A stretch of 6,380 nt of DNA from positions 1 through 6,380 of the forward strand of contig VAYC01000079.1 of assembly GCA_005885025.1 (NCBI GenBank), in the 5' to 3' direction. Shown here in pieces: positions 1 through 5,144 of the stretch (position 1 is the stretch's first letter; each line of letters begins with the position of its first letter). This stretch comes from Actinomycetota bacterium. Its GTDB lineage: Bacteria; Actinomycetota; UBA4738. Both the position numbers and the translations under genes were made by a program. The notes under the pieces were generated by a model that was not told the DNA's origin, did no database searches, and worked only from the letters and a program-made list of their open reading frames with translations.

Positions 1-1
1 C

Positions 2-133
2 GAGGTGTGGAAGGAGCTCGAGGCGCGCAAGCTACACGCCACGCCCCTCCTCCTCCGGGACCCGGAGGGCAACGGCCAGATCGAGCCTGCCGGCGGTGAC
101 CCCGATCTCATCGACTTCGGCGTCGGCCTCTAG
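2..133 (+). CDS. C-terminal fragment of an unrecognised protein
   Basis: An open frame enters from the left edge and ends at TAG (131-133), giving the last 43 residues of a protein that starts outside the window. The visible part is charged at first (EVWKELEARKLHATPLLLRD) and then reads DPEGNGQIEPAGGDPDLIDFGVGL. Codon use, with G or C in nearly every third position, fits a real gene tail. The DPEGN string resembles a turn seen in glyoxalase/VOC-fold proteins, but that alone is too little to assign a family. No membrane segment or catalytic motif is visible. The gene appears to end its transcription unit here, because a palindrome covers the stop codon and the next gene has its own promoter region. 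Confidence 0.6.
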   Translation, partial: EVWKELEARKLHATPLLLRDPEGNGQIEPAGGDPDLIDFGVGL

Positions 134-139
134 AGGCCG
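124..139 (+). terminator. Palindromic hairpin over the stop codon, probable terminator
   Basis: The 16 bases CGGCCTCTAGAGGCCG form a perfect palindrome. As RNA they fold into a 6-bp stem (CGGCCU/AGGCCG) with a CUAG loop, and the loop contains the UAG stop of the upstream gene. A pyrimidine-rich stretch with scattered Us follows (TTCCTTCCTCGTTCC). The position, directly between a gene end and a new promoter region, supports a terminator. The U-tract is weak, so termination efficiency is uncertain. Confidence 0.45.
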
Positions 140-151
140 TTCCTTCCTCGT

Positions 152-184
152 TCCGTAAGCGCTTCGTAAGGGCACTGTAATCAC
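152..184 (+). promoter_or_regulatory. Three-unit 11-bp direct repeat, probable OmpR-family operator
   Basis: Three consecutive 11-base units carry a GTAA core at the same offset: CGTAAG at 154-159, CGTAAG at 165-170 and TGTAAT at 176-181. Their starts are exactly 11 bases apart, one helical turn. Tandem half-sites with N5 gaps are the usual binding layout of OmpR/PhoB-type response regulators, and the GTAA core and N5 spacing resemble the published WalR box (TGTWAH-N5-TGTWAH). The array ends 10 bases before a TANNNT -10 element, so it covers the expected -35 position, where no good -35 hexamer is seen. That layout is typical of an activator-dependent promoter. The regulator encoded at 2256-2957 is the natural candidate because a matching repeat lies in front of its own gene. 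Confidence 0.65.
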
Positions 185-191
185 CGCTCTC

Positions 192-197
192 TAGCCT
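192..197 (+). promoter_or_regulatory. -10 element of the secreted-protein promoter
   Basis: TAGCCT fits the actinobacterial TANNNT -10 pattern. It sits just after the 11-bp repeat array and would place the transcription start near base 204, leaving a 5' leader of roughly 30 bases with the ribosome binding site in its second half. The hexamer alone is weak evidence; its position between operator and ribosome binding site is what supports it. Confidence 0.45.
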
Positions 198-220
198 GGA
201 TCGGAGTGGCCCTACGGGCC

Positions 221-229
221 AGGAGGAGG
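221..229 (+). promoter_or_regulatory. Strong ribosome binding site that sets the start at 236
   Basis: AGGAGGAGG lies just upstream of ATG 236-238 with normal spacing. An in-frame GTG at 206 would add ten residues (MALRARRRSP) but has no Shine-Dalgarno sequence, lies almost at the predicted transcription start, and would put the real ribosome binding site inside the coding region. The ATG at 236 is therefore preferred. Confidence 0.8.
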
Positions 230-235
230 AGTCCG

Positions 236-628
236 ATGCGAAAGCTTCTTGTGGCCGCCCTGATGGTCGGAGCGCTGGTGGTTGGATTGGCCACCTCGGC
301 GTCTGCGAAGACGACGAAGAGCGTCCTCTACCACGACGGCGGGATCGTCCGGACGGTGGTGAACCCGGCCCCGCTCCCGCACGGCGGCACCGACCCCTTC
401 TATTCCGTGACCAACGGTGTGGAGGGGCAGCTCGGCATCACCGGCGTGGCACCCGGCGATGGTCCGTACCACGGAGGGGCCTGGGCAGTGAACACCGTGA
501 CCTTCAACGAAGGGGTCACGGCGTACCTGCTGACCTCGGACGAGGCGGTGTTCGCGGCGGAGGCCGCCGGTGACGTCACGGTCACCCGAGTCCCCGATGC
601 GGACTTCCGCTGCCCCGTCCAGCCGTAA
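236..628 (+). CDS. Small secreted protein of unknown function
   Basis: This is a 130-residue protein exported by a classical signal peptide: MRKLL, a hydrophobic core (VAALMVGALVVGLA), then an S-A-S-A site with likely cleavage after residue 24, leaving about 106 residues. The mature part has no further membrane segment and looks beta-rich with many Gly and Pro turns: YHDGGIVRTVVNP at 32-44, GTDPFYSVTNGVEGQLGITGV at 51-71, then a VTVTRVPDADFRCP tail. A single cysteine (126) lies four residues from the end, so no internal disulfide is possible. The N-terminus lacks a lipobox, so it is probably free or loosely wall-associated. I do not recognise a named family. The gene stands alone, with an 11-bp-phased operator in front and a hairpin behind. 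Because the same repeat precedes the two-component operon at 2256, I infer it is a target of that system. A ligand-binding or envelope-stress role is possible but unproven. Confidence 0.85.
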   Translation: MRKLLVAALMVGALVVGLATSASAKTTKSVLYHDGGIVRTVVNPAPLPHGGTDPFYSVTNGVEGQLGITGVAPGDGPYHGGAWAVNTVTFNEGVTAYLLTSDEAVFAAEAAGDVTVTRVPDADFRCPVQP

Positions 629-647
629 CGAAGCGTCAGAAGAGCAC

Positions 648-678
648 GAGATGGGCGCGCCGCCGGCGCGCCCACCTC
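648..678 (+). terminator. GC-rich hairpin terminator
   Basis: GGGCGCGCC (653-661) pairs perfectly with GGCGCGCCC (665-673) across a three-base GCC loop. U652-A674 extends the stem to 10 bp, and after one mismatch GAG (648-650) pairs with CTC (676-678). It begins 20 bases after the stop of the secreted-protein gene. There is no U-tract behind it, as is common for terminators in high-GC actinobacteria. It should isolate the secreted-protein gene from the glycosylase gene. Confidence 0.65.
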
Positions 679-691
679 GCCTGCGTCCCGG

Positions 692-697
692 TAGCAT
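692..697 (+). promoter_or_regulatory. -10 element for a probably leaderless glycosylase mRNA
   Basis: TAGCAT fits TANNNT and ends 11 bases before the GTG start at 709. Transcription would then begin within a few bases of the start codon, giving a leaderless mRNA, a common arrangement in actinobacteria. No Shine-Dalgarno sequence is visible before 709, which agrees. No clear -35 is seen, since that position falls in the preceding hairpin. Confidence 0.4.
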
Positions 698-708
698 GAC
701 GGGCCGTC

Positions 709-1950
709 GTGCCTGCCGATCGCGTCATCTCGCCCACTCACGCCCGCCGGCTCGCCCTCACTCGCCAGCGGCTAGCCGGGCCCCGGGCTCGCCCGGACGC
801 CGAGGGAATCATGGAGGTCGCCCGGGACCTTGGTTGCTTGCAGCTCGATCCCGTCAACGTGGTCGAGAGGAGCCATCGACTGGTCCTATGGAGCCGGTTA
901 GGGCCGTACCCCACCGATCAGCTTGAGCGGCTGCGATGGGACGAACGACGGCTGTTCGACTACTGGGCTCACGCCGCCTCGATCGTCCTCACGGAGGACT
1001 ACCCGATTCACCGGCTGATGATGCGGACCTACCCGAGCGAACGAACCATCTACAGCCGCCGCGCGGCCGACTGGATCAAAGAGAACCAGGGACTACGGCG
1101 ACACGTCGTGTCGGCGCTTCGCCGGCGTGGTCCGCTTCGAATGCGCGATCTCGAAGACCGTTCCGATGCAAGCTGGCGTTCCCCAGGATGGACGAACGAA
1201 CGCAACGTGAGCCAGATGCTCCACTTCCTATGGTTCCAGGGGAAGGTAGTGGTGGCCCGGCGAACCGGTGTCGAGCGGTGGTGGGACCTCGCCGGGAATT
1301 GGCTCCCCGAATGGACGCCGAAAGACCGGCTGTCCGAGCAGGAGGTGGTTCGGCGAGCCGCCCAGAGGTCTCTCCGCGCTCTTGGCCTCGGCACCACGAA
1401 GCACATCGACCGGCACTTCACCGTAGGCCGGTATCCGGGCCTGCCCAAGGTCCTGGCGGCTCTGATCCGGGAGGGCCGGATCGAGCGGGCCCGCATCGAG
1501 GAGGACGGGGTGACGTGGCCGGGCGATTGGTTCGTTCACACCGATGACCTGCCCGCCCTGGAGCGACTCGAGAAGGACGATTGGGAGCCGCGTACGACGT
1601 TGCTGTCCCCGTTCGACAACCTGATTATCGACCGAGCCCGCACCGAGCGGCTGTTCGGATTCCGGTACCGGATGGAGATCTATGTCCCGAAGTCAAAGAG
1701 GCAGTTCGGCCCCTACGCCCTGCCGATCCTCCTCGGCGACCGGCTCATCGGGCAGGTGGACACGTCCATGGACCGTCGGCGGGGGCGTCTCCGGCTGAAC
1801 GCCATCCACGCAACCCCAGACGCTCCGGCAGGTGTTCGGACCACCCGAGCCGTGGCGCGAGCGATCGAGGCCCTCGCCGCATTCCTGGGCGGAGCGGAGG
1901 TCGAGGTGACGGGGCCGGTCCCGGAAAGGTGGCGACGAGCCTTGGGTTAG
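709..1950 (+). CDS. ycaQ: Winged-helix DNA glycosylase, YcaQ/AlkX type
   Basis: This 413-residue protein belongs to the HTH_42 (DUF1006) family, whose E. coli member YcaQ (AlkX) excises bulky alkylated bases and unhooks DNA interstrand crosslinks. Recalled family landmarks appear in order: an N-terminal ARRLALTRQRL helix (12-22); LQLDPVNVVERSHRLVLWSRLG (44-65); YWAHAAS (85-91); LLSPFDNLIIDR (298-309); and YVPKSKRQFGPYALPILLGDRLIGQVD (325-351). Gln45-Leu46-Asp47 matches the QxD catalytic motif of the AlkX branch, not the QxQ of AlkZ, the self-resistance enzyme of azinomycin producers. Length matches the family (about 400). The GTG start at 709 is the first possible one, because an in-frame TGA lies at 697-699, and it preserves the conserved N-terminal helix. 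The gene is monocistronic as far as can be seen: hairpin upstream, 305 non-coding bases downstream. There are no antibiotic-cluster genes nearby, so a general cytoplasmic repair role is more likely than self-resistance. Family is certain; substrate is inferred. Confidence 0.9.
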   Translation: MPADRVISPTHARRLALTRQRLAGPRARPDAEGIMEVARDLGCLQLDPVNVVERSHRLVLWSRLGPYPTDQLERLRWDERRLFDYWAHAASIVLTEDYPIHRLMMRTYPSERTIYSRRAADWIKENQGLRRHVVSALRRRGPLRMRDLEDRSDASWRSPGWTNERNVSQMLHFLWFQGKVVVARRTGVERWWDLAGNWLPEWTPKDRLSEQEVVRRAAQRSLRALGLGTTKHIDRHFTVGRYPGLPKVLAALIREGRIERARIEEDGVTWPGDWFVHTDDLPALERLEKDDWEPRTTLLSPFDNLIIDRARTERLFGFRYRMEIYVPKSKRQFGPYALPILLGDRLIGQVDTSMDRRRGRLRLNAIHATPDAPAGVRTTRAVARAIEALAAFLGGAEVEVTGPVPERWRRALG

Positions 1951-2144
1951 TCCAAGCGGTCGAGCGGCACAACGCCGGCCCACTGCGAACCACTTTCACG
2001 GGATGACCACGCCGCAGTACCGGGAACCGCCGAATCGGTCGCCCCGAACCCCTGGGAGAATCATTCGGAGTTCTGCATCCTGTGCTACTCCGCCGCCCGA
2101 TGGCCTCCACTCGCTGGCCCGAGTTCCGTGCTAGGTCCAGACTC

Positions 2145-2215
2145 CTCCGGAGTCCCTTCCGGACCCTTACGAGAGTCTTACGAGCGCTCGGAGGCCGAAT
2201 CGCGGCTCCGGAGTC
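2145..2215. repeat. CTCCGGAGTC direct repeat flanking the operator
   Basis: The ten bases CTCCGGAGTC occur at 2145-2154 and 2206-2215, 61 bases apart, on either side of the CTTACG pair. Each contains the 8-base palindrome CTCCGGAG. In GC-rich DNA this could be chance, and no function is assigned. Confidence 0.35.
2166..2184 (-). promoter_or_regulatory. Two-unit 11-bp direct repeat, probable autoregulatory operator
   Basis: CTTACGAG occurs at 2166-2173 and again at 2177-2184, exactly 11 bases apart. Read on the minus strand this is CGTAAG-N5-CGTAAG, the same pattern as at 154-170, and both sites include the longer string TCGTAAGGG. A degenerate third copy (CGGAAG on the minus strand, 2156-2161) sits 10 bases from its neighbour. 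The site lies about 70 bases upstream of the regulator start, in the opposite orientation to the site at 152-184 relative to its gene. No good -10 lies at a class II distance, so repression, or activation from further upstream, are both possible. Confidence 0.6.
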
Positions 2216-2226
2216 TCGTACGCTCG

Positions 2227-2240
2227 ATGCATCGATGCAT
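2227..2240. repeat. 14-base perfect palindrome before the regulator start
   Basis: ATGCATCGATGCAT is its own reverse complement. It lies just after a possible -10 element (TACGCT, 2219-2224), around the expected transcription start, and ends 15 bases before the preferred ATG at 2256. It is AT-richer than its surroundings. It could be a binding site for a dimeric repressor or only a short mRNA hairpin; the sequence does not decide. Confidence 0.4.
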
Positions 2241-2255
2241 GCGGAAATTGACATC

Positions 2256-2957
2256 ATGAACGCCGTGCCGCGCCGTCAGCACGTCTTGATCGTGGAGGAC
2301 GATCCCACCGTCTCCGAGGTGGTCGCGCGCTACTTGGAGCGGGAGGGCTTCGAAGTCGAGACGGTGAGCGACGGCCGGGCCGCGGTGGACCGAGCGAAAG
2401 CCCGGCCTCCTGACGCGATGGTCCTCGACCTCATGCTTCCTGGCCTGGACGGCCTGGAGGTATTCCGGCAGCTCCGATCGTTCGCTCCCACCCCCGTGAT
2501 CATGTTGACGGCTCGAGCGAACGAAGACGACCGCGTGCTCGGTCTGGAGCTCGGCGCGGACGACTACGTGAGCAAACCCTTCTCGCCGCGGGAGCTGACG
2601 GCGCGCGTCAAGTCCGTGCTGCGGCGAGCGGAGAGCCCGGTGGCGGTTAGCAACGCGTCGAAGGCGGTCACGGCCGGCGACCTCGCCGTTGACATGGGGG
2701 CGCGAGAGGCTCGCGCCGGGGATCAGCCGATCTCGCTCACGGTTCGGGAATTCGATCTCCTGGTCTTCCTGATGCTGCACCCTCACCAGGTGTTCCGCCG
2801 GGAGGAACTCCTCGAACACGTGTGGGGGTACACGTTTGGGGATACCTCGACGGTCACCGTGCACGTTCGCCGCCTTCGGGAGAAGGTCGAGAGGGATCCT
2901 TCCACGCCGAGGCACATCCAGACGGTGTGGGGCGTGGGCTACAGGTTCGAGCCATGA
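2256..2957 (+). CDS. OmpR/PhoB-family response regulator
   Basis: This 233-residue DNA-binding regulator is the output half of the two-component pair with the kinase that follows. The receiver domain (about 8-122) has the acidic pair Asp15-Asp16, the phosphoacceptor Asp58 in MVLDLMLPGLDG, the switch Thr85 in MLTAR and Lys107 in ADDYVSKPFSPREL, so all catalytic residues are present. A linker (about 124-138) leads to the winged-helix effector domain (about 139-232): LTVREFDLLVFLMLHPHQVFRREELLEHVW, then the recognition-helix region TSTVTVHVRRLREKVE, and the closing hairpin IQTVWGVGYRFEP. Length is standard for the family. ATG 2256 is chosen because the receiver starts at once after it and GGAA lies 9 bases upstream. 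An in-frame ATG at 2235 (seven more residues) cannot be excluded, especially if the mRNA is leaderless from TACGCT 2219-2224. Its stop overlaps the kinase start. The repeat at 2166-2184 suggests autoregulation. The signal is unknown. Confidence 0.95.
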   Translation: MNAVPRRQHVLIVEDDPTVSEVVARYLEREGFEVETVSDGRAAVDRAKARPPDAMVLDLMLPGLDGLEVFRQLRSFAPTPVIMLTARANEDDRVLGLELGADDYVSKPFSPRELTARVKSVLRRAESPVAVSNASKAVTAGDLAVDMGAREARAGDQPISLTVREFDLLVFLMLHPHQVFRREELLEHVWGYTFGDTSTVTVHVRRLREKVERDPSTPRHIQTVWGVGYRFEP

Positions 2958-4168
2958 AGGGCCGGACCGCGCTCGCCGTCGCCATGGCCGGAGCCGTAGC
3001 CACTACCACGGCCTCGATCGCATTCCACATGCCCGCCCACGACGCCCTCCGGTTGGCTGGGATCGCGGGAGGATCGGCCTTGCTCGCGGGGACGGTCGGT
3101 ACCGTGATGCTCCTTGCCCTCCGCCGCCGGGCCATCGGGGCACAGGTGGCCGCCGTCGCCCTCGCCTCTGTGGGTGCTGTCGGCGTTGGGGCAATGGTCG
3201 CGGCCCAAGCGATGTTCATCGTCCGCCACGACCTCGATTCCCTTCTGGTGATCCTGCTGGCATCTGGAACGATCGGAGCGATGGTGGCCTTCGTCTTGGG
3301 CCACCGGGTGAGCACCGCGGAGAGGGCCGTGGAGGCTCTCGCCCGGCGGATCGGGGGCGGCGTGACCTCGCCGCCGGTGGCCTTGCCCCCCACGGCTGAG
3401 TTCGCCGCGCTGGCTCAAGAGCTCGAACAGATGGGAAGGCGGCTCACCGAGGCGCGGGCCCGCGAGCGCGCCACCGATGCAGCACGTCGCGAGCTGATCG
3501 CGTGGGTGTCCCACGACATTCGGACTCCCCTGGCGGGGATGCGAGCGATCTCCGAGGCGCTCGAGGACGGCCTGGTGGAGGACGCGGCGACCCTGGCTCG
3601 GTATCACCGGACGTTACGCATCGAGACCGATCGACTGGCCCGTCTGGTGGATGAGCTCTTCGAGCTCTCCGTCATCAATGCCGGTGCGCTACGCCTTCGC
3701 CTGGAGCGCGTCTCCCTGGAGGATCTCGTCTCGGACGCCATCGCCGCGGCCCGAGCCCCAGCGGAGGCCCGACGGGTTCGGGTTGAGGGCCAACGCAGCG
3801 GCCCGCCGCCCGAGCTGGAGCTGGCGCCCACCGAGCTGTCCCGGGTTCTTCGCAACCTGCTCGACAACGCCATCCGCCACACGCCGGCGGGTGGCTCGGT
3901 GTGCGTGGAGACCGGTATCGAGGAGGATCGCGCCTACGTGTCGGTGTCCGACGAGTGCGGCGGGATCCCGGAGCGGGATCTCCAGCGGGTATTTGACGCG
4001 GCTTTCAGAGGTGAGCCGGCCCGAACTCCGGAAGAGAACGGCGGCGCGGGCCTCGGACTCGCCATCGCCAAGGGCATCATCGAGGCCCACGGTGGAGGCA
4101 TCATGGTTTCCAACCAAGGGCTGGGTTGCCGGTTCACCGTCCGGCTCCCGCTCTCGCGGCCAGACTAG
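2954..4168 (+). CDS. Four-TM sensor histidine kinase
   Basis: This 404-residue membrane kinase is the partner of the preceding regulator. Four hydrophobic segments (about 5-24, 33-56, 62-90 and 96-116) are joined by very short loops, so there is almost no extracytoplasmic domain. A HAMP-like linker follows (about 117-170, with EFAALAQELEQMGRRL), then the dimerisation domain with His187 in WVSHDIRTPLAGMRAISE. The ATP-binding domain shows the N box (NLLDNAIRHTP, 301-311), the G1 motif as DECGGIPERDL (333-343), the F box RVFDAAFRG (345-353) and the G2 motif GGAGLGLAIAKGI (363-375). It closes with GCRFTVRLPL. All catalytic motifs look intact, so it should autophosphorylate His187 and transfer phosphate to Asp58 of the regulator. 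ATG 2954 overlaps the regulator stop (ATGA), indicating translational coupling. Without an outer sensor domain it probably detects a signal in the membrane or through a partner protein. Its last bases overlap the convergent lipoprotein gene. Confidence 0.93.
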   Translation: MKGRTALAVAMAGAVATTTASIAFHMPAHDALRLAGIAGGSALLAGTVGTVMLLALRRRAIGAQVAAVALASVGAVGVGAMVAAQAMFIVRHDLDSLLVILLASGTIGAMVAFVLGHRVSTAERAVEALARRIGGGVTSPPVALPPTAEFAALAQELEQMGRRLTEARARERATDAARRELIAWVSHDIRTPLAGMRAISEALEDGLVEDAATLARYHRTLRIETDRLARLVDELFELSVINAGALRLRLERVSLEDLVSDAIAAARAPAEARRVRVEGQRSGPPPELELAPTELSRVLRNLLDNAIRHTPAGGSVCVETGIEEDRAYVSVSDECGGIPERDLQRVFDAAFRGEPARTPEENGGAGLGLAIAKGIIEAHGGGIMVSNQGLGCRFTVRLPLSRPD

Positions 4169-4191
4169 CTCTCTTGCTTGACGGTGACCGG
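4129..4191. terminator. Imperfect inverted repeat across the convergent gene ends
   Basis: CCGGTTCACCGTC (4129-4141) pairs with GACGGTGACCGG (4180-4191) with one bulged T, forming a 12-bp stem around a 38-base loop that contains both stop codons. A symmetric hairpin at a tail-to-tail junction could end transcription from both sides. The long loop and lack of a U-tract make this uncertain, and both arms are coding (FTVR in the kinase, PVTV in the lipoprotein), so the symmetry may be coincidental. Confidence 0.3.
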
Positions 4192-5070
4192 AACCGTCTT
4201 CGGCCGGGCTCGGCGGTAGATGAAGAGAACGACGCCCGCCGCCAGCCCGATCAGCAGGACCGGAACCATGTAGCCGAATCCAACGATGATCGCGGTCAAC
4301 ACGGCCAAGGTTCCGTGAACCGCGGCCCGCCACGATCGGACGAAAGGACTCGCCTTCTTCGCCGATGGAACAGGTCGCTTCTCGGCCATCGCCAGCGTGA
4401 TCGTCGACAGGTCGGTCTGGTCGCCCAGCACGCGGAGCTGCCCGCGGATCTCCTCTATGGCGAGCTGCACGTCCTGGAGAGCCCGCTGTACCTTCAGGCT
4501 CTCCTCGATCGTTCTGGACTTCGCCATCAGCTTCAGGAGCACGTCCTCCTGGGCCTCCCAGTTGCGAAGCCGAGCCTGGAGGTCGACGAACTGCGCCGTG
4601 ACGTCCTGCCCAGAGATCTGCTCGCCGGTGACCTTGCCCAGCGCCGTCAGCTCCCCGAGCGCGGCTTCGAACTGGGCGGCCGGAATGCGCACGACGATCG
4701 TCCCGGAAAGGAACTTTCCTTCAGAGGTACGAGAGGAGGCGATGAAACCGCCGTGCCGGCTGGCGATCAGCGTGACGTCCTGGGCGTGCTGCTCGAACGA
4801 GCCGTGCTTGACCTCGATGGAGATGGCGGCTGTCTTGATGATCCGGGGCCCGACCCCCGTGAGCTGGAACTCTCCTCCGACTGCTGCGGGCGTGGGCCCA
4901 GCGGCGTGGCCCTCGTCCGTCTGAGCACCGACGTCGAGAGCACCTCGCGCAGGAGCGAACTTCGCAGCTGCCGGACCCGTGCTCGCCCTGCCCCCGCCAC
5001 CGCACGCCGCACCGACCACTCCGGCCACCGCCAGGAGGACCAGCGCGCCCACCATCTTCCTCCGGAACAT
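4165..5070 (-). CDS. DUF4349-like membrane-anchored lipoprotein
   Basis: This is a 301-residue envelope protein. The N-terminus (MFRRK, a hydrophobic core at 7-20, then GAAC) resembles a lipoprotein signal with Cys23 as the lipidation site, although position -3 is Gly rather than the usual Leu or Val. A low-complexity, Ala/Gly-rich linker follows (24-66). The DUF4349-type domain spans about 72-285: IIKTAAISIEVKHGSFEQHAQDV, ASRHGGFIASSRTSE and LSGTIVVRIPAAQFEAALGEL are typical, followed by a coiled-coil-like stretch (about 160-215) and LSTITLAMAEK. A transmembrane helix near the C-terminus (about 252-285) ends in the positive tail YRRARPK, so the domain should face outward, tethered at both ends. 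ATG 5070 is preferred over GTG 5088 because GGAGGT lies 7 bases before it. The gene lies 74 bases downstream of the Mur ligase gene on the same strand, so co-transcription is likely. The family has no firmly established function; an envelope role is inferred. Confidence 0.85.
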   Translation of the reverse strand: MFRRKMVGALVLLAVAGVVGAACGGGGRASTGPAAAKFAPARGALDVGAQTDEGHAAGPTPAAVGGEFQLTGVGPRIIKTAAISIEVKHGSFEQHAQDVTLIASRHGGFIASSRTSEGKFLSGTIVVRIPAAQFEAALGELTALGKVTGEQISGQDVTAQFVDLQARLRNWEAQEDVLLKLMAKSRTIEESLKVQRALQDVQLAIEEIRGQLRVLGDQTDLSTITLAMAEKRPVPSAKKASPFVRSWRAAVHGTLAVLTAIIVGFGYMVPVLLIGLAAGVVLFIYRRARPKTVPVTVKQES

Positions 5071-5077
5071 GGGGACC

Positions 5078-5083
5078 ACCTCC
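5078..5083 (-). promoter_or_regulatory. Ribosome binding site for the DUF4349-like gene
   Basis: On the minus strand GGAGGT precedes ATG 5070-5068 by 7 bases, a near-ideal Shine-Dalgarno match. It lies inside the 18-base extension that a GTG start at 5088 would add, which argues for the ATG. The rest of the 74-base gap to the upstream gene (5084-5144) shows no clear promoter or terminator. Confidence 0.75.
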
Positions 5084-5144
5084 GTCACTGAGTTGTACGT
5101 TGGACGAAGGCTTGGTTCGCCCCGTTCCCGCCGCCCGGCCGCTC

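Larger units (their letters stand above)
1951..2255. other. 305-base non-coding region before the two-component operon
   Basis: No convincing gene or strong terminator lies here. One frame is open from 2082 into the regulator gene, but its residues (arginine- and serine-rich, no resemblance to a receiver domain) look like translated non-coding DNA. The second half holds all the visible structure: a CTCCGGAGTC direct repeat (2145-2154 and 2206-2215), the operator-like CTTACG pair (2166-2182), a possible -10 TACGCT (2219-2224) and a 14-base palindrome (2227-2240). I see nothing of note in 1951-2140. Confidence 0.6.

Noticed and set aside
206..235. GTG start at 206 for the secreted protein
   Set aside because: It lacks a ribosome binding site, lies at the predicted transcription start and adds a charged segment before an otherwise normal signal peptide. 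ATG 236 has AGGAGGAGG in front.
709..1950. Self-resistance glycosylase of an antibiotic cluster (AlkZ-like)
   Set aside because: The motif is QLD rather than QxQ, and no biosynthetic, transport or tailoring genes are nearby.
2082..2255. N-terminal extension of the response regulator to a start at 2082
   Set aside because: The extra 58 residues are Arg/Ser-rich with no receiver-domain similarity and would run over the operator repeat. The receiver fold starts just after ATG 2256.
2178..2915. Minus-strand open frame opposite the response regulator
   Set aside because: It is composition-driven (His/Arg-rich), with no motifs, and fully covers a gene with all receiver and winged-helix landmarks.
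5071..5088. GTG start at 5088 for the DUF4349-like protein
   Set aside because: It would add six residues encoded by the stretch that contains the GGAGGT site for ATG 5070.
4126..5091. Long + strand open frame (321 codons) antisense to the DUF4349-like gene
   Set aside because: Its translation is dominated by Arg, Asp, Leu and Pro without any domain, as expected opposite a high-GC gene, while the minus-strand frame has a signal sequence, a recognisable domain and a ribosome binding site.
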